A DNA stretch of 64,000 bases. Source: Ulota crispa. Taxonomy: Eukaryota; Streptophyta; Bryopsida; Orthotrichales; Orthotrichaceae. Made by a program: the position numbers and the translations under genes. The notes under the pieces are model-generated. The model saw nothing but the letters and a program-made list of their open reading frames with translations. It was not told the DNA's origin and made no database searches. The stretch spans positions 620,001 to 684,000 of the forward strand of contig OY987247.1 of assembly GCA_963920765.1 (NCBI GenBank). Direction: 5' to 3'. Of the stretch, positions 50,736-63,566 are shown piece after piece; position 1 is the stretch's first letter; every line of letters begins with the position of its first letter.

Positions 50736-52920
50736 CATCCCCATTTTTTTCATGTAGCAGACCAAGTTAGGTACGTGTGGGAGAATTTTCAAATCAATTG
50801 GAACTATACAACACATGGGAAAAAATAGTAAATAAAAAGAAGTAGAGAATGAGTCAAATCAATACATTGTTAGGAATTTAATTGTGGAAGCAAAACATGC
50901 AAATCCCAACGGTCATAACGTTGTAATAAACAATTTAATTCCTTGGGTTTAGATATTTTTCCAAAATATTGAAAATTGTGGAAAATAAAGGACTTCAAAG
51001 TTTATTTTAGTGTAGAGGATCCGTAATTGCCTACAAACTAAAACATCTCATAACTTTCATCTCATTGATTGAAAGTGATTAATTCAAAGCTTCCCACTTA
51101 TAAAAAAATCTATAGAACCAATTTTAGATTTTTATTTTAAAAAAATACAACTTTTAACCCCTAAGCGCTCAAGCGACCATTTTCTAGTCGCTGCTCGTTT
51201 TTTGCAGGCTGCCCAAGAAAAAAAAAATTGTAATAGAAAATCAAGTCTACTTTTCAACTTAACTTGAATCATGTCAATCCAAGTTAAACTCCTCCAAGGA
51301 GAATTTTTCAAAACCAAACACTTCAATATTTGCTAGTGTTGTAGAATTTACTATTTCGGGAAATTAATGATGTTCCTTCCTTTCAAAAGATAGCATTTTT
51401 TAAGTTTAGGATAGAATGTCTATTTTTAACCAATCAAACCAAATTTTGAAATCTATGAGTAAAATTTGTAATTTTGGTGAATATTAAATGGTAAATGCTT
51501 CTAAATTCATTAAATAAGAGTACAAAGCTCTTTTTGGATATTTGACCATGTGGATAATTGCTAAACATCATGATTCTTATTTTCTCTTTTGAAACAAACT
51601 TCATTAAAGTTACAAGAGTTTTTTTTAAATGCATTTATGTTTTGCCCTTACCCCCTCGGGCATTGGATTAAACAAGTTTTGAGGCTGCTCAGATTGCCCT
51701 CCCTCCCCGAGTTGCAAAAATTCTTGCATAACTTCTTTGTCAAATGTCAAAATGAAGAAAAAATTAGATGCCCGCATAGGTCTTGGAATTCCTCACCTTT
51801 AGTAAAAGTTTCAAAAAATCATACAAAACAGTTTAGCTATAGGTACATGCCCAAAATCCATTTATCCCCGAATATTGTTGTTATGAGTCATCCTAGTGCA
51901 ACATATTAACTCTTGTGAACTTAGAAAGTTTAACCCCTGAGCGCCCAGCTCATGATCCTTGTTTTGTTGGGTCGGTTGACCTTGTGTCACTAAAAACCAT
52001 GTGGCATGTGTGAAAATGGGATCCACGGGCATGGACCCTTGAAAGGGGTGCTTTACTTGAGGTTGGTTACTTTTTGAGAATTTGGGGAAGTTTGACCGTG
52101 GGGTTTACATTATTAAAACGGTAAAAGGGTGTTGAAAATTTGCTTCTAAGGCCAATTTTTTGACATGTAATACGGTTTTGGGTCTAATTGAGTCATTTCT
52201 AGTGGGAATTAGGCTCTGAAATTTTTAGCCGTGGTTCTGGGAGGGGTATGGGTGTACCCTCCAATTTTCAAATTTTTTGACCCACATCTACACTCCTAAA
52301 ATGGCTAAGGGAAACATATAAGTGAAAAACAAACCCATCGGGTTTAGACTAAACCCACATACCTCCCTTGGCCACAAAGTGTTCCAAAAGCCACTTTTCA
52401 AAATTACCCACCCATCCCCACAAACAAACCGCCATCATAACCTAGCAAAACCACCAACGACGTTAGTGTGCAAGGCTCGAGCAGCAAGCTTGTGAGCCTT
52501 GAGCGTGAATACCATGGGCTTGTAAGCCTTGAACTTTAAAACTTTCAAAAATCGTAAATTAACTTCATATTTCTTAAAAAAATTAGTAAAATTCAAACAA
52601 AATTTTATATTTATAGAAATTTTGAAGACCTATGACCATGGACAAGTTTCTATACCTACAACCGTGGAAATGTGAAATATTTTATTAAAAGTCAATTTGG
52701 TGATAATATTGTATAAAGAATAATTTCAAAGTTACAAAGTGAGTTATGAGCTTCATGTACAACCATTCAAAAGATGGATCACTGAATAATTGAAATATAA
52801 GAAAATGAGATAATATAATTTACAAACACATGTAAAAAAGAAGGCCTTCCTCTTTAGGCTCATTCTAAGCTAAACTAGAAGCATCCTTATTACTGTGGTA
52901 AAATACAAAATGTGACTATT

Positions 52921-53240
52921 TAGATAAGGGATAATTTCATTGATACCCCTAAAGTTTGCAATACTTTCATAGATACCCCTGCTTTTCTAGAAATACCACA
53001 AATACCCTTGGATCAAAAACATTAGGCATTTTTTTTTGTTGTGCATGCCACTTCCCTCCTTCCTTTGTAAGCATGCATAACAAGGAAAAAGTAGTCTGCG
53101 CACAAAGGAAGAAGGGAAGTGGCATGCATAACAAATCAAACACCTAAATTTTTTGTTCCAAGGGTATTTGTGATGTTTATGTAAAAGAAGGGGTATCTAT
53201 GAAAATATTGCAAACTTCAAGGGTATTTATGAATTTTTCC
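52921..53240. mobile_element. foldback miniature element, copy 2
   Basis: Matches 44373-44680 throughout: TTTGCAATACTTTCATAGAT near the start, GTTGTGCATGCC and GGCATGCATAAC in the central arms, and ATGAAAATATTGCAAACTTC near the end. The arms pair with each other. Confidence 0.9.
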
Positions 53241-54189
53241 TTTTAGATAATTATTGACATACAATATTTGTACAAAAGCAATGTCACTCCAACACTTGTT
53301 CTAATTTTTCATATGAAATCTACAGTGAGGAAGAAGAGGGTTTTGAATATCAATATATAGAAAATTTCAACTCGTACCAAAGGGGAGAAAGCTTTTACAA
53401 AAAATTGTTCATTGAATTATGCCACACTAAAAGAGAGTACATGTAAAATTACATTCCTTCTTGGTAGACTAGGAGACTTTGTGAAATGTACATAAAGCAT
53501 GTCAATACTTGAACCACTTGATGGCCAATTGGGTTTCAAAATAGACATTAAAATCAAACTGAGAAGGAGAATATACACTCTAAAACTATAATATAGATTC
53601 TAGAACTTCATATCTTGTTCCATAAACTTGATAATTGGAACCGATTGTATCTGTTCATTAGTTTTAGAGATCCTATCTTCTTCTACATAACCTAAAGACT
53701 CAACAAAACAAAATCACACATGAAGAGGGTAGTTAGAAACTTTTGTTTTTTCAACAAGAAGAGATTGAGGAAGATAAAATTGAATGTTGAAGCTAAATTT
53801 AGCTTAAAATCTCTCCCAAAAACTCACCTTATAATATTCAAATTTGTGCCTTCCACAAAGTTTCAAACTTCTTGAAATATTTTGGACACCAAAATTTAGT
53901 GCATTGGGCATTCAAGGCTAAACACTAAACAAGAGAATGAAGTTCAACCTATCCAAAAAAAGAAAAAGCTTGCCAATGTGAACATAGTCAAGTGAAATGC
54001 AATCATTTCTAGTATATCCTCAAAACAACTGTAATAATGATTGACTTGTGAGTTATTCATATTCACCACTAGCAATACACTTAACTTGTTAAAACACTGA
54101 AAAAATTATGTTAGAAAATGACCATGACTTTTTTGCATGCAAGGGTTGAATAGCTAGAACTTGGCTATGTTCAAATTTAGTGATTACTA

Positions 54190-56700
54190 AATAGTGAAAT
54201 GGAGGTGCCTCAGCAAACCACCAAGAACCTAAACGTCCCTGACTAAGCTCCTAGAGATATGTTTGGCCACCTTCAAATTTCTTTAATGTGTGATTGACCA
54301 CCTCCAAAATTGCTAAAATGAATGCCTTTTGTGATGTACTTCATTTGCTACTTAAGTTGCAAAAATGGCCAGGTGCACCTCTAGAAGCTTAGTTGTCTAA
54401 ATCTAAGCACCTAGGGGTGTGCCAACCATCTCCAAAGTGCACAAAAAAATGCCCTTTATCTTCATTAATTGTTGTGGTTGAAAAAATTGGGGCGATTAGA
54501 CACACCCCAAGATCTCATTCTTGGAATAATGACCTCTTGAGGTATGCCCAGCCCTCTCCAAAGTGCACAAATAACCTCCATTTATCATTATTTTTTTGAT
54601 GGTGGAAAACTTGGGGGTGGCTTGGCACAGCCCTAGGAGCTAATTAGTAGTCCAAGAATGAGCTCCTAAGGGTGTCCCCAACCATCTCCAAAATGCACAA
54701 ATATATATCTTATATTATTTATTGGTTTATGGTTGCAAAATTGGAGGCGGTTGGGCATTCCCCTAGGAGCACCTTTGTCCCAAAATGTGCGCCTATGGGT
54801 GTGCATGACCACCCCCTAGGGGTGTACTCAACCACAACCATTTTGCAAAAATTCATGAAAAAACATAATAGAATTCATGAAATTTTGGAAAACAGTTGCA
54901 ATTGGGCACACCCTTGGGAGCACATTTGTGGCCAAAGGTGCTCCTAGGGGTGTGCCTAACTGCAACCATTTTGCAAAAAATTCATGACTTTTATTGTGTT
55001 TTGTCACAATTTCTGCAAAATGGTTGCAGTTGGGCACACCCCTAGGAGCACCTTTGTCCATGAATGTGCTTACAAGGGTGTGCCCAATTGCAACCATTTT
55101 GCAAAAATTAATAAATTATATTGTATTTTTTCATGAATTTTTGCAAAATGGTGGCAATTGGGCACACTCATGGGAGCACATTCTTCCAAGAAGGTGCTCC
55201 TAGGGGTGTGCCCAACTGCAACCATTTTGCAAAAATTCATGAAAAAAATTAATATAATTCATGACTTTTTGGAAAATGGTTGCAATTGGGCACACCCTTG
55301 GGAGCACATTCATGGACAAAGGTGCTCCTAGGGGTGTGCCTAACAACAACCATTTTGCAGAAATTGTGACAGAACATAATAAAAGTCATGAATTTTTTGC
55401 AAAATGGTTGTAGTTAGGCACACCCATAGGAGCACACTCTTCCAAGCTGGTGCTCCTAGGGGTGTGCCCAACTACAACCAATTTGTAAAAATTCATGAAA
55501 AATTATAATGAAATTCAAGAATTTTTGCAAAATGGATGCAATTGGGCACACCCTTGGGAGCACATTCGGGGACGAAGGTGCTCCTAGGGGTGTGCCTCAC
55601 TGCAACCATTTTGGACAAATTCATAAAAAAATAAAAAGAACTCATGAATTCTTGCAAATTGGTTGCATTTGGGCACACCCCTAGAAGCACCTTCTTGGAA
55701 GAATGTGCTCCCATGGGTGTGCCCAACTGCCACCATTTTGCAAAACTTCATGAAAAAATACAATATAATTCACGATATTTTGCAGAATGGTTGCAATTGG
55801 ACACACCCATGGGAGCACATGAAAAAATACATTGTAATTCATGAATTTTTGCAAAATGGTTGCAATTGGGCACACCCTTGGAAGCACATTTGTGAACAAA
55901 GGTGCTCCTACGAGTGTACTTAACTGCAACCATTTTGCAAAAATTCATGAAAATAATTAAATTCATGAACTTTTGCAAAATGTACGCAGCTGGGCACACC
56001 CCTGGGAGCACCTTTGTGGACAATGGTGCTCCTAGGGGTGTACCTAACTGCAACCATTTTGCAAAAATTCATGAAAAAATATAAAAAGTCTTGAACTTTT
56101 GCAACATGTTTGCAATTGGGCACACCCATGGGATCACATTTGTGGACAAAGGTGCTCCTAGGGGTGTGCCTAGCTGCAAACATTTTGCAGAAGTTCAAGA
56201 CTTTTTATATTTTTTCATGAATTTTTGCAAAATGGTTGCAGTTAGGTACACCCCTAGGAACACCTTTGTCCACGAATGTGCTCCCATGGGTGTGCCCAAC
56301 TGCAACCATTTTGCAAAAATTCATGAATTATATTATATTTTCTCATGAATTTGTGCAAATTAGGGGCGGTTGGGCACGCCCACAAGACCTCAATCTTCCA
56401 AGAATGAGCTCTTGGAGGTGTGCCCAACCGCCCCTTAAGTGCACAAATATATGTCCTCTATTTTTTATTTTTTTATGGTTGAAAACTTGGGAGTGGCTAG
56501 GCACATTTCCAAGAGCTTAGTTGTCCTCAAATAAGCTCCTGGGGGTATGCCTAACCATCCTCAAATTTCACAAATGAATGCTTTATATCATCTTCTTTTC
56601 TGAAATTTGATGGTTGAAAATTGGGGGTCACTAGGCGCACCTTCGGGAGCCTAGGTATCAATGCATGAGCTCTGTGGATTGCATCCAGCCACCCTCTAGG
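54190..56700. repeat. satellite of hairpin units, period about 127 bp
   Basis: The core, about 54830-56350, has twelve units. Each has a left half (GGTTGCAATTGGGCACACCC then GGGAGCAC) and an inverted right half (GTGCTCCTAGGGGTGTGCC then AACTGCAACC), so each can form a stem of about 30 bp. Units are joined by AT-rich linkers containing TTCATGAATTTTTGCAAAA, themselves partly palindromic. Left halves start near 54898, 55022, 55149, 55277, 55404, 55533, 55660, 55789 (right half missing), 55858, 55984, 56110 and 56236. More diverged units flank the core on both sides with a similar period. It is non-coding; reading through units gives repetitive open frames on both strands. Confidence 0.92.
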
Positions 56701-57080
56701 CTTGATTTTATAATATTTGATTTCATTGGTAGATGGTTGATTTAGACCACTAGAAGCACTCTGCAACGTCTATAGTTTTTGTCACTTTTTAGAAACACAA
56801 ATGTCTTTGTTTTATCACACTTTTCCTCACGTAATTCAATCTTTTTTTAAGTAGAGTCCTTCAAGGATTAAAAAGAAAGTGTACTTTGGACTGTTGTCAT
56901 GTTTTTAATAGCAATAGAGCATAGAGCCATATTGTCTTGCTACTTCTAAACAATTATAATGTCATGTACTTGCTCAAATGTATGTGATTTAGGATACGGT
57001 GTTAGGCTAGATTACAATCCCTTGTTGTTTTGTTTTATGATAATTAGTATTACATGATCTGAAGTGTTTGTCGTATTTTA

Positions 57081-57241
57081 GATATATGATTCTTTTACTT
57101 CATCATTGAACTCTTTTGTTTTGGATTCACAACTACCTATTGAAGCTACTGCAAATAGTTTTGTAGGTGTGTCATTTACTAAGAAGCATTTGCAAGACTA
57201 TGGCACAATTGTTGTTGTTTATTCGTATTTTGCTGATTCTA
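57081..57241 (+). CDS. possible internal exon of an unknown gene
   Basis: Between a TTTTAG acceptor and an AAG-GTTAGT donor-like site the frame is open and of ordinary composition (SQLPIEATANSF, SFTKKHLQDYG). Another open piece follows at about 57815-58020 (LELEENEDVFVVVL, EEPSSIVTIEDPNDIHVL) and ends near a GTAAGT. I do not recognise either; they may belong to one decayed, transposon-borne gene. Confidence 0.25.
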
Positions 57242-58229
57242 AGGTTAGTATAACAAGGCTTTGCAAAGCTTATTGTATGTTGATAATGAAAGAGTAGATG
57301 AGCACAAGTTGACTACATTTGACTTTATCTTTTGATACCTCTTGCAACATGAGTCTTTTAGATTTTTCCTTCTTAGATTTGTTGTTTTTATTTTGTTTTT
57401 TTGTGTATATTAATTTGTTAGTTGCATGGCTGGTTTTTTGGACACAAAAACTTGGATTTATCCTCTTGGTGAAGGATCTGAACGGGGTACAAAAATGCAA
57501 TTTCTCTTTCAAAAACAAAGAGACAATGGAGAAAGTAGACTTAGACATTGCATGAGATTACAATTTCATGAACTTCACATGGATAAACAATTTAGCCATG
57601 CATGACATTAGACCATGGCTCGAAGGACCATGGGTGAAAGATCTAAGGTTCATTCAGCTTCTCATTGAAGCCATATTGCTTGAAAGTGATGTTATTTTGG
57701 ATTGCACAACCTCAATCTAGTAGGATCACTAGTTGTATTGTTATATTTTTTATATCTTGCTTTTTGTTTTCAACTTATTATTGCTTAATGGTTTCTATTT
57801 TTTTTACAAGTGCAGCGGTTATAGCTTGTTGTAGTATAGACCATCATATTTTGGAATTAGAGGAAAATGAAGATGTTTTTGTTGTAGTATTAAGATCCAT
57901 GATGCAGACCTTGTCAACCATAGTAGATAAGGAGGAACCATCTTCAATAGTGACTATAGAAGATCCAAATGATATCCATGTATTATCTCAAACATTTGCA
58001 CAAAATTCTAATGTGATAAGTAAGTCTTCATCTTTCATCATTCTATTAAAATTTAGTGTATTACCTTATGTTTGAATTGACTTTAATATATTGAATGTAT
58101 TTAAATAGTAATTGTGGATTGATGACAATGACAAATTCTCTAACTAACACTATTAAGGACTTTTGAATTAGCCTAGATAAGAATTTTTCACTATGTTTGT
58201 ATGCACAACAAATGGCCTCAGTGTTTGAA

Positions 58230-58336
58230 GCTTATGATTCTTTAAACCTAAATGTTGATGTAATACTTATACTTTGAACAGAAGCTTATGATTCTTTAAA
58301 CCTAGATGTTGTTATAATAATTATACTTTGAACAGC
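58230..58336 (+). repeat. 53-bp tandem duplication
   Basis: Two adjacent copies of GCTTATGATTCTTTAAACCT followed by a short AT-rich tail and ATACTTTGAACAG, with a few differences. Confidence 0.82.
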
Positions 58337-58917
58337 CATCTTTGAATTCATTGGTGGAATGACTTTTGACATAGAATAGTTTTTAGACATACCTAGTACT
58401 GATGACTCATCCAATAAGTCCACTAAGACTTAGACATGTGAGACTATAATTCATAAAGTGGTCCGTGTGTGATTTTTTTATTATCTATACATTTTTGTGT
58501 TTTATGGCTACATATTTCTTTTGCATTTGTTAGTTTAATTAATTATTATATGCTTTATATAAGTCTACAACAAATTTGAAAAATTTGATTAAGATGTTCA
58601 ATTTGTTTCATACATTCCACAAGTTCCCTTACAATATGACCTACTTATTATTTCAAATTTGTACAAAAGTTCCACGGTCATAGGTATTTTACTCCAAAAT
58701 TTACTTAAAAGGTTTCCTGCTCATAGGCTCACAAGTTCACATGCTCATGCTCACAAGCTTGCCTACTAGCAACCTTGGCAAACCACTCCATCCCCTAACA
58801 CCAGGCACAGCTGGTACAAGTGGTACTCTCTTAAACATGGTACAACTAAATCCAGCTGAATAAAGAGCTATTGAAAATTGTGAGGGGCAATATTACCGCC
58901 CCTAGAGAGCTCAAGGG

Positions 58918-59289
58918 TTAACCCTCAAATGCCGAGAAGGACAAAGAATGTCCTCTTGCTATGAAAAAACGATCTATATGAAAGAAAAAAACCATTTTTC
59001 ATTTGATTTTTTTGCAAAAGTGATCATAAACACATGGTCCATCATGGTAGGCAAAAAACTACCTCATTAGATGCACTCATATTTTTAAATAACCCAAGTT
59101 GTGAGAAGATTCAAAAACATGATGTTAGGTCCCAAGTTGCCCTTCTTGCAATTTTCATGAAAGCACCATGCACTATTGACTTTTGCAACTTTTATTAACA
59201 ATATTACTAGTAGATATAGTCAGAATCACTATAGAAAACACTATAGAAGTTACAATGGGGCAAGCCACAATTATGTGCCTGGCGCTTGA
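58918..59289 (+). mobile_element. TTAA-CCC element start, right end unclear
   Basis: TTAA 58918-58921 is shared by the right end of the preceding element (GGG at 58915-58917) and this left end (CCCTCAAATGCCGAG). Its first 60 bases resemble those of the element at 21895. The right side seems to be interrupted by the element at 59290. Confidence 0.5.
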
Positions 59290-60244
59290 CCCCTAAAGGA
59301 CCAAGGGTGTTTTTTGAGAAAAGTCTCAGAAACTGCCAACTTTTAGTGCATTGCCTAGAATTGAAATTAAAAACCTTTTTTCTCAATTTCAACCGTATAA
59401 AAGTGTGCAAAGCAAATAAAATAATATGTACAAAAAAATTCAGCCCATTTGACCATGTGGATTGTAAGACTATAATGTTTGAAGTGAGAAAAACTACTAT
59501 TTTTATTCTTGCAAAACAAGGTCAGCAAACTTTGACCCTTCCTAGAGTAAATTTTTTATTTTACACAAATTTGAGCTTTTTGACCATTCATAAGTATATG
59601 ATGTTAGGTTCACTCTCAAAAAAAATTCAGATGTAAAAATACAATCTAGCTTATGCAAAATCATCCTCCAATGCAAAGAGGTTAAGCAAATTGGCAATAC
59701 ATTAGTCATTCTTTCATGATTTCTTGTGCAATGAGAAAGTTTTTTATTTGAAATTTGAATGGTGAAAATTAGAGATAAACTTTTGGAACATATGAAAAAA
59801 AATTCAAGATCTTTGGACTTATAGATTGAAAGTTAACATGGCTTGAAGTTAGAGGATTTTTTTTTTCTTGAAATTGCCGGAACATAGTTGACAAAGTTTG
59901 ACTCCCTTCAAAATGTGATGTGAGAGCTCAATTTACTTTTTTTTTTGACAATTATACACCATGTTTTTTTAGTAACATACTTGCCAAATTTCAAAAATTG
60001 ATGAAAGTCTTAGCATAAGATTCTCCAAAGATGCCCAAATTGCCCAAGCTGCCCAATTTCTTTTGGGTAACATAACTCTTGAACTAGGCATCCGATTAGG
60101 GAAAAAACTACATTTCCTACTAGGGAATACTTATTTGCACCTTGTGTAACAGTTTTGAGAAAATCAAATAAAATTTGACTCCATATGACCCTACCCAAGT
60201 TCTCAAGTGGCTATTAAACAGCCACTTGGTCTTGTAGGGGTTAA
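59286..60244. mobile_element. TTAA-CCC element, 951 bp
   Basis: Ends CCCCTAAAGGACCAAG (59290) and, on the minus strand, CCCCTACAAGACCAAG (60240); flanked by TTGA (59286-59289) and TTAA (60241-60244). Internal sequence is related, in reverse, to the loop of the big palindrome (5280-6165). No recognised coding sequence; open frames at 59286-59636 and 60010-60198 lack known motifs. Confidence 0.75.
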
Positions 60245-62475
60245 GGATTAAATGGAAAAATACATACTTTGTGGTTTAATATTGTAGCATTTTCTTGCAG
60301 TTTAGAATTTTAGCCTTGGTCCTTTAATCATTCATCCTTTAGTGAATGAAAAAGGCTGGAAAATTGTTTACATTTTGAGAGAATGTCAAGTTTTTACAAA
60401 GATTATGGATTTGTTAAACTCCAAGAATGAAATCAATAATAGGTTTTTAGCATCTTTGTGTTTTTATTCAAAAATATTAACTAGTTGTTGAAGTTTACAA
60501 AGTTGTTAAGAGCAAAAGTATATGTAAAGTACATCCACAATCATATTTTGGCCAAATTGTAAGTTGTTAGTAAAGGGATAATTTTTTGGTTGTCAAGGAA
60601 AATGTATAATCTCTCAAAATTTTGGTTAAAACCATCCTAAAATTGACTACTTTGTTATACAAGATAAGTTCAATTTGAGCAAAGATGTGGAAATTGTAGT
60701 CACAAGATATGTTTGTAAAAATTTGAAAATAGATAAATCATCTAAAATTAACAAGATTTAGACTTATACTTTGCAAAATAAAAAACCTTGATTAACCCCT
60801 AAATGCCCATGGTGCTAAATTCCGGTGTTAAAAACACCACATTTTGGTGTTGTGGGCATTTAGGGGTTAGTTCTTTTGCTATTGAATGAAGAAGTTGGTA
60901 GCAATCATTACAAACTTCTAGAAAACTACTTTAATTGGTCATGCTCCAATAAGTTTACAATAATAAACAAATAACTTCAAAAGTTGAAAACCAAGAAAAT
61001 AAGATTTTTGAAAACTTTAGTTTGGAAAATATGATATTGACACTTAATGTGTTATTATTATTACTATTATTTTTGTTATTATTATAAATATTATTATTAT
61101 TGGTGTTTAGTCAACCTTCTATGTGATTGATTTAACCAAATTTTAATATCTATTAATATCTATAAAAGAACAAATCATTTTATTATATTTCTGTTTCATC
61201 AAGTTTTTTGCATTTTTCTATTTCTTATTAAAATTAATTGAAAATGAAGTTTCAAATAGTGATTTTCTGCAGTGTTAATTTTAAAGATTTTTTTTTGGTT
61301 TTTCAAAAACTATCAAATTAATTTGAACAATTTTTACTGTAATATTTAGCCAAAAATAATCCACATAAAATTGGACCTCAACTGTTTAAGTTTCACAGAT
61401 TCTCAAAAATGAACAAAAAAAACTAAACTAAACTAAATTTGTAATATTTAGCATTTGCAATTGTAATTGTTAAAGACTTTTCCAAAATCCTTTAAATTAG
61501 TATCAGAAAAAAAAAAAAAATCTATTCTTGAACAGATTTCAAGCAAAATCAAGATATTTAAACTAGGAGTTTGAATGAGAAGATATTGTTTTGGTCTAAT
61601 TTAGTTTTTTTATAAGTTATACTAATCTTTTGAGGTGATAAAGTTTGAGATTTGTCAAAATTTATAAACAAATAATTTTTATCTATTGTTTGGATATAAA
61701 ATAAAAGCTTGTTTTTGCATGAATTTTAGTATCAACTAAGCAACTCATATATGGTAAGTAGGACTATTTGAGGTTAAATCTTCTTAGTAGATGACTTTGC
61801 GCCCTTTAATGATTTATTGTATCTAGTTAAAAGCAAAAATAAAACAATTTAAAAACAAATATATAAAGATGGAAAAGTAGTTTGTGTTCTATTTAACTAT
61901 TTACTTATTTACCTATTTGATTATAATCCAAGGCACCAAAATTAGAGGTTTTTGTTTATGTGAATTTCCTTTTATAGAACGAGGTTTATTTGTAGCAAAT
62001 AAAGAAATACATAAAAATTAACAAAAATTGTTTAATGATAATAAAATTTATTATTTACTTGATGGAATGTCCAATACCAAAATAATTTGGTCCATGCTAC
62101 TTGTATTAAAAAATCTTTGCAATATATTATTTCAAAAAATCTTTGTTTGTTAGGTATCAATTGTGTTTTGCAAGGGATTTTCAAAGTTAGGTCAACACAC
62201 CCTTGTAACATGAAAGTTTTATCAAGAAATTCCTACTACTTACCAAGTGATAAAATAGCTTGATATCTTACACTCAAGAACCTAATCATATTGTTTCACT
62301 TACCCTCACTTATTGTAGCTAAGGATATAAGAACTTGAATTGCAAGCTCGTTGTCTAATGACATTAAGTTCTAGTTCCACAACAAAATTTGTTTTATCAA
62401 ACAAAAGTTGTGCCAAACCATGCACATCTTTATTGAAAAGATTATTAAAATTTTGAATCTCTTGATGAACCATAT
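60245..62475. other. AT-rich DNA without genes
   Basis: Strongly AT-rich, including an ATT-trinucleotide-rich stretch near 61045-61100. Apart from the 71-bp element nothing is recognised. Confidence 0.55.
60792..60870. mobile_element. minimal TTAA-CCC element, 71 bp
   Basis: CCCCTAAATGCCCA starts at 60796 and recurs in inverse at the end (14 bp perfect), with TTAA on the left and TTAG on the right. Inside are GGTGTT / AACACC words, so the whole element is a hairpin. Confidence 0.75.
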
Positions 62476-63389
62476 TTAACCCTTTAACGACCACACCCAT
62501 TTTCATAGGATCCACTGAAACAAGGGCTGTAAGCTTAGATTTGGAATTGACTCTAATATGGACCCATTTTCAAGAATCCAACCATACAAATGGGAAGTAC
62601 ACCTTGTTTATTGTAGAGCACCAAAATTTTAGCTAGATCTACCGTTGGAGGTGAAATATTATAATGATTGAGTGAGCCGTACGCGGAAAATCTCTTGTGT
62701 TTCATTCTTGTTTAGTTTTGAATGTTAACCTTTCATGCAAGTTTTGATTAAGAAGAGCCTTACATTTCTAGAAAGCAGGGTTTCCCACCTTTCCAACAAG
62801 ACTAGTTTCACACAAAATAGACAAAAACAGCAATCACAAGGTGTAGCTAAGTGCACAAAAAGGGTAAAAAAACCCACTTTCTTTGCTACCCTAAAATGGT
62901 TCTACAATAAATTTGATAATTATTCTAGAAAATCCAATTGGTGAAAACATTCAAGAATAGGCCTTAAATGTAGGATGACAAATTTTAAAGCCAAAATGAC
63001 AACAACATTTCAATAGATTTTCAAATACTAAAATTATACTACTATCGTATATGAAAACAATACAAGCGTATTTCTTAAGCAATTTGAAATTTTTTAGAAA
63101 TGTGCAATTGAAATTTGACATTCTTCTTGCATACTTGATGTATTTTGTTGTTGCTTGGATCCATCTTTGACAAAAAATGGATAACTATTTTGAAGCCATG
63201 CCGTATAAACACCATTATTTGTCAACTAACATACCCAATTGCATTGTTGTTTTTTTAGATGAATGCAAAATTCTTGTGATCACATGCATACTTCAAGACC
63301 AAATTCCAAATTATTAAGCGATTTCAACCTATAGGCCAAAAACCACTCCCAGTGACCAAAATATGGTTGCGTGGTCCTTAAGGGGTTAA
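62476..63389. mobile_element. TTAA-CCC element, 906 bp
   Basis: TTAA at 62476-62479 and 63386-63389. Ends CCCTTTAACGACCAC and, on the minus strand, CCCCTTAAGGACCAC. The GACC word matches the ends of the 1.77-kb element at 12040. The short open frame 62735-62944 has no recognised motif. Confidence 0.75.
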
Positions 63390-63529
63390 GAACTATCTTT
63401 AGAAAATCTAGAAACATATTGTATTAATCAAAATGAACATTATCATTTAAAATTGCATCAATTTGCATTGCTAAATCTTCATTACACATAATTAACCTTC
63501 TCTCTTGTGATATAGACATAAATATATTG

Positions 63530-63566
63530 ATACTCCCTCTGTTTCTAAAAGAAACCCGTATTTGAG
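63530..63566 (+). repeat. Stowaway-like MITE left end
   Basis: TA-CTCCCTCTGTTTCTAAAAG resembles the Stowaway terminal consensus (CTCCCTCCGT) of Tc1/mariner-type MITEs with TA targets. The matching right end is not seen before 64000, so it is either truncated or a solo end. Confidence 0.5.

Larger units (their letters stand above)
51930..58921. mobile_element. possible 7-kb TTAA-CCC element enclosing the hairpin satellite
   Basis: TTAA-CCCCTGAGCGCCC at 51930 could pair with the right end at 58918, which on the minus strand reads TTAA-CCCTTGAGCTCTC. Further in, 52474-52640 and 58660-58775 are similar in inverse: both contain GCAAGCTTGTGAGC and ACCTATGACC-TGGA. This suggests long imperfect terminal inverted repeats. 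The interior has a foldback element, the satellite, and exon-like fragments at 57.1-58.1 kb. No transposase recognised. Confidence 0.4.

Noticed and set aside
54830-56350. Possible CRISPR-like array
   Set aside because: Units are about 127 bp, hairpin-shaped and without unique spacers, in a eukaryotic genome.
54393-56520. Many open frames of 60-101 codons on both strands with repeated peptides such as GHTPRSTF and VCPIATILQ
   Set aside because: They are translations of the 127-bp hairpin satellite, with mirrored peptides on the opposite strand.
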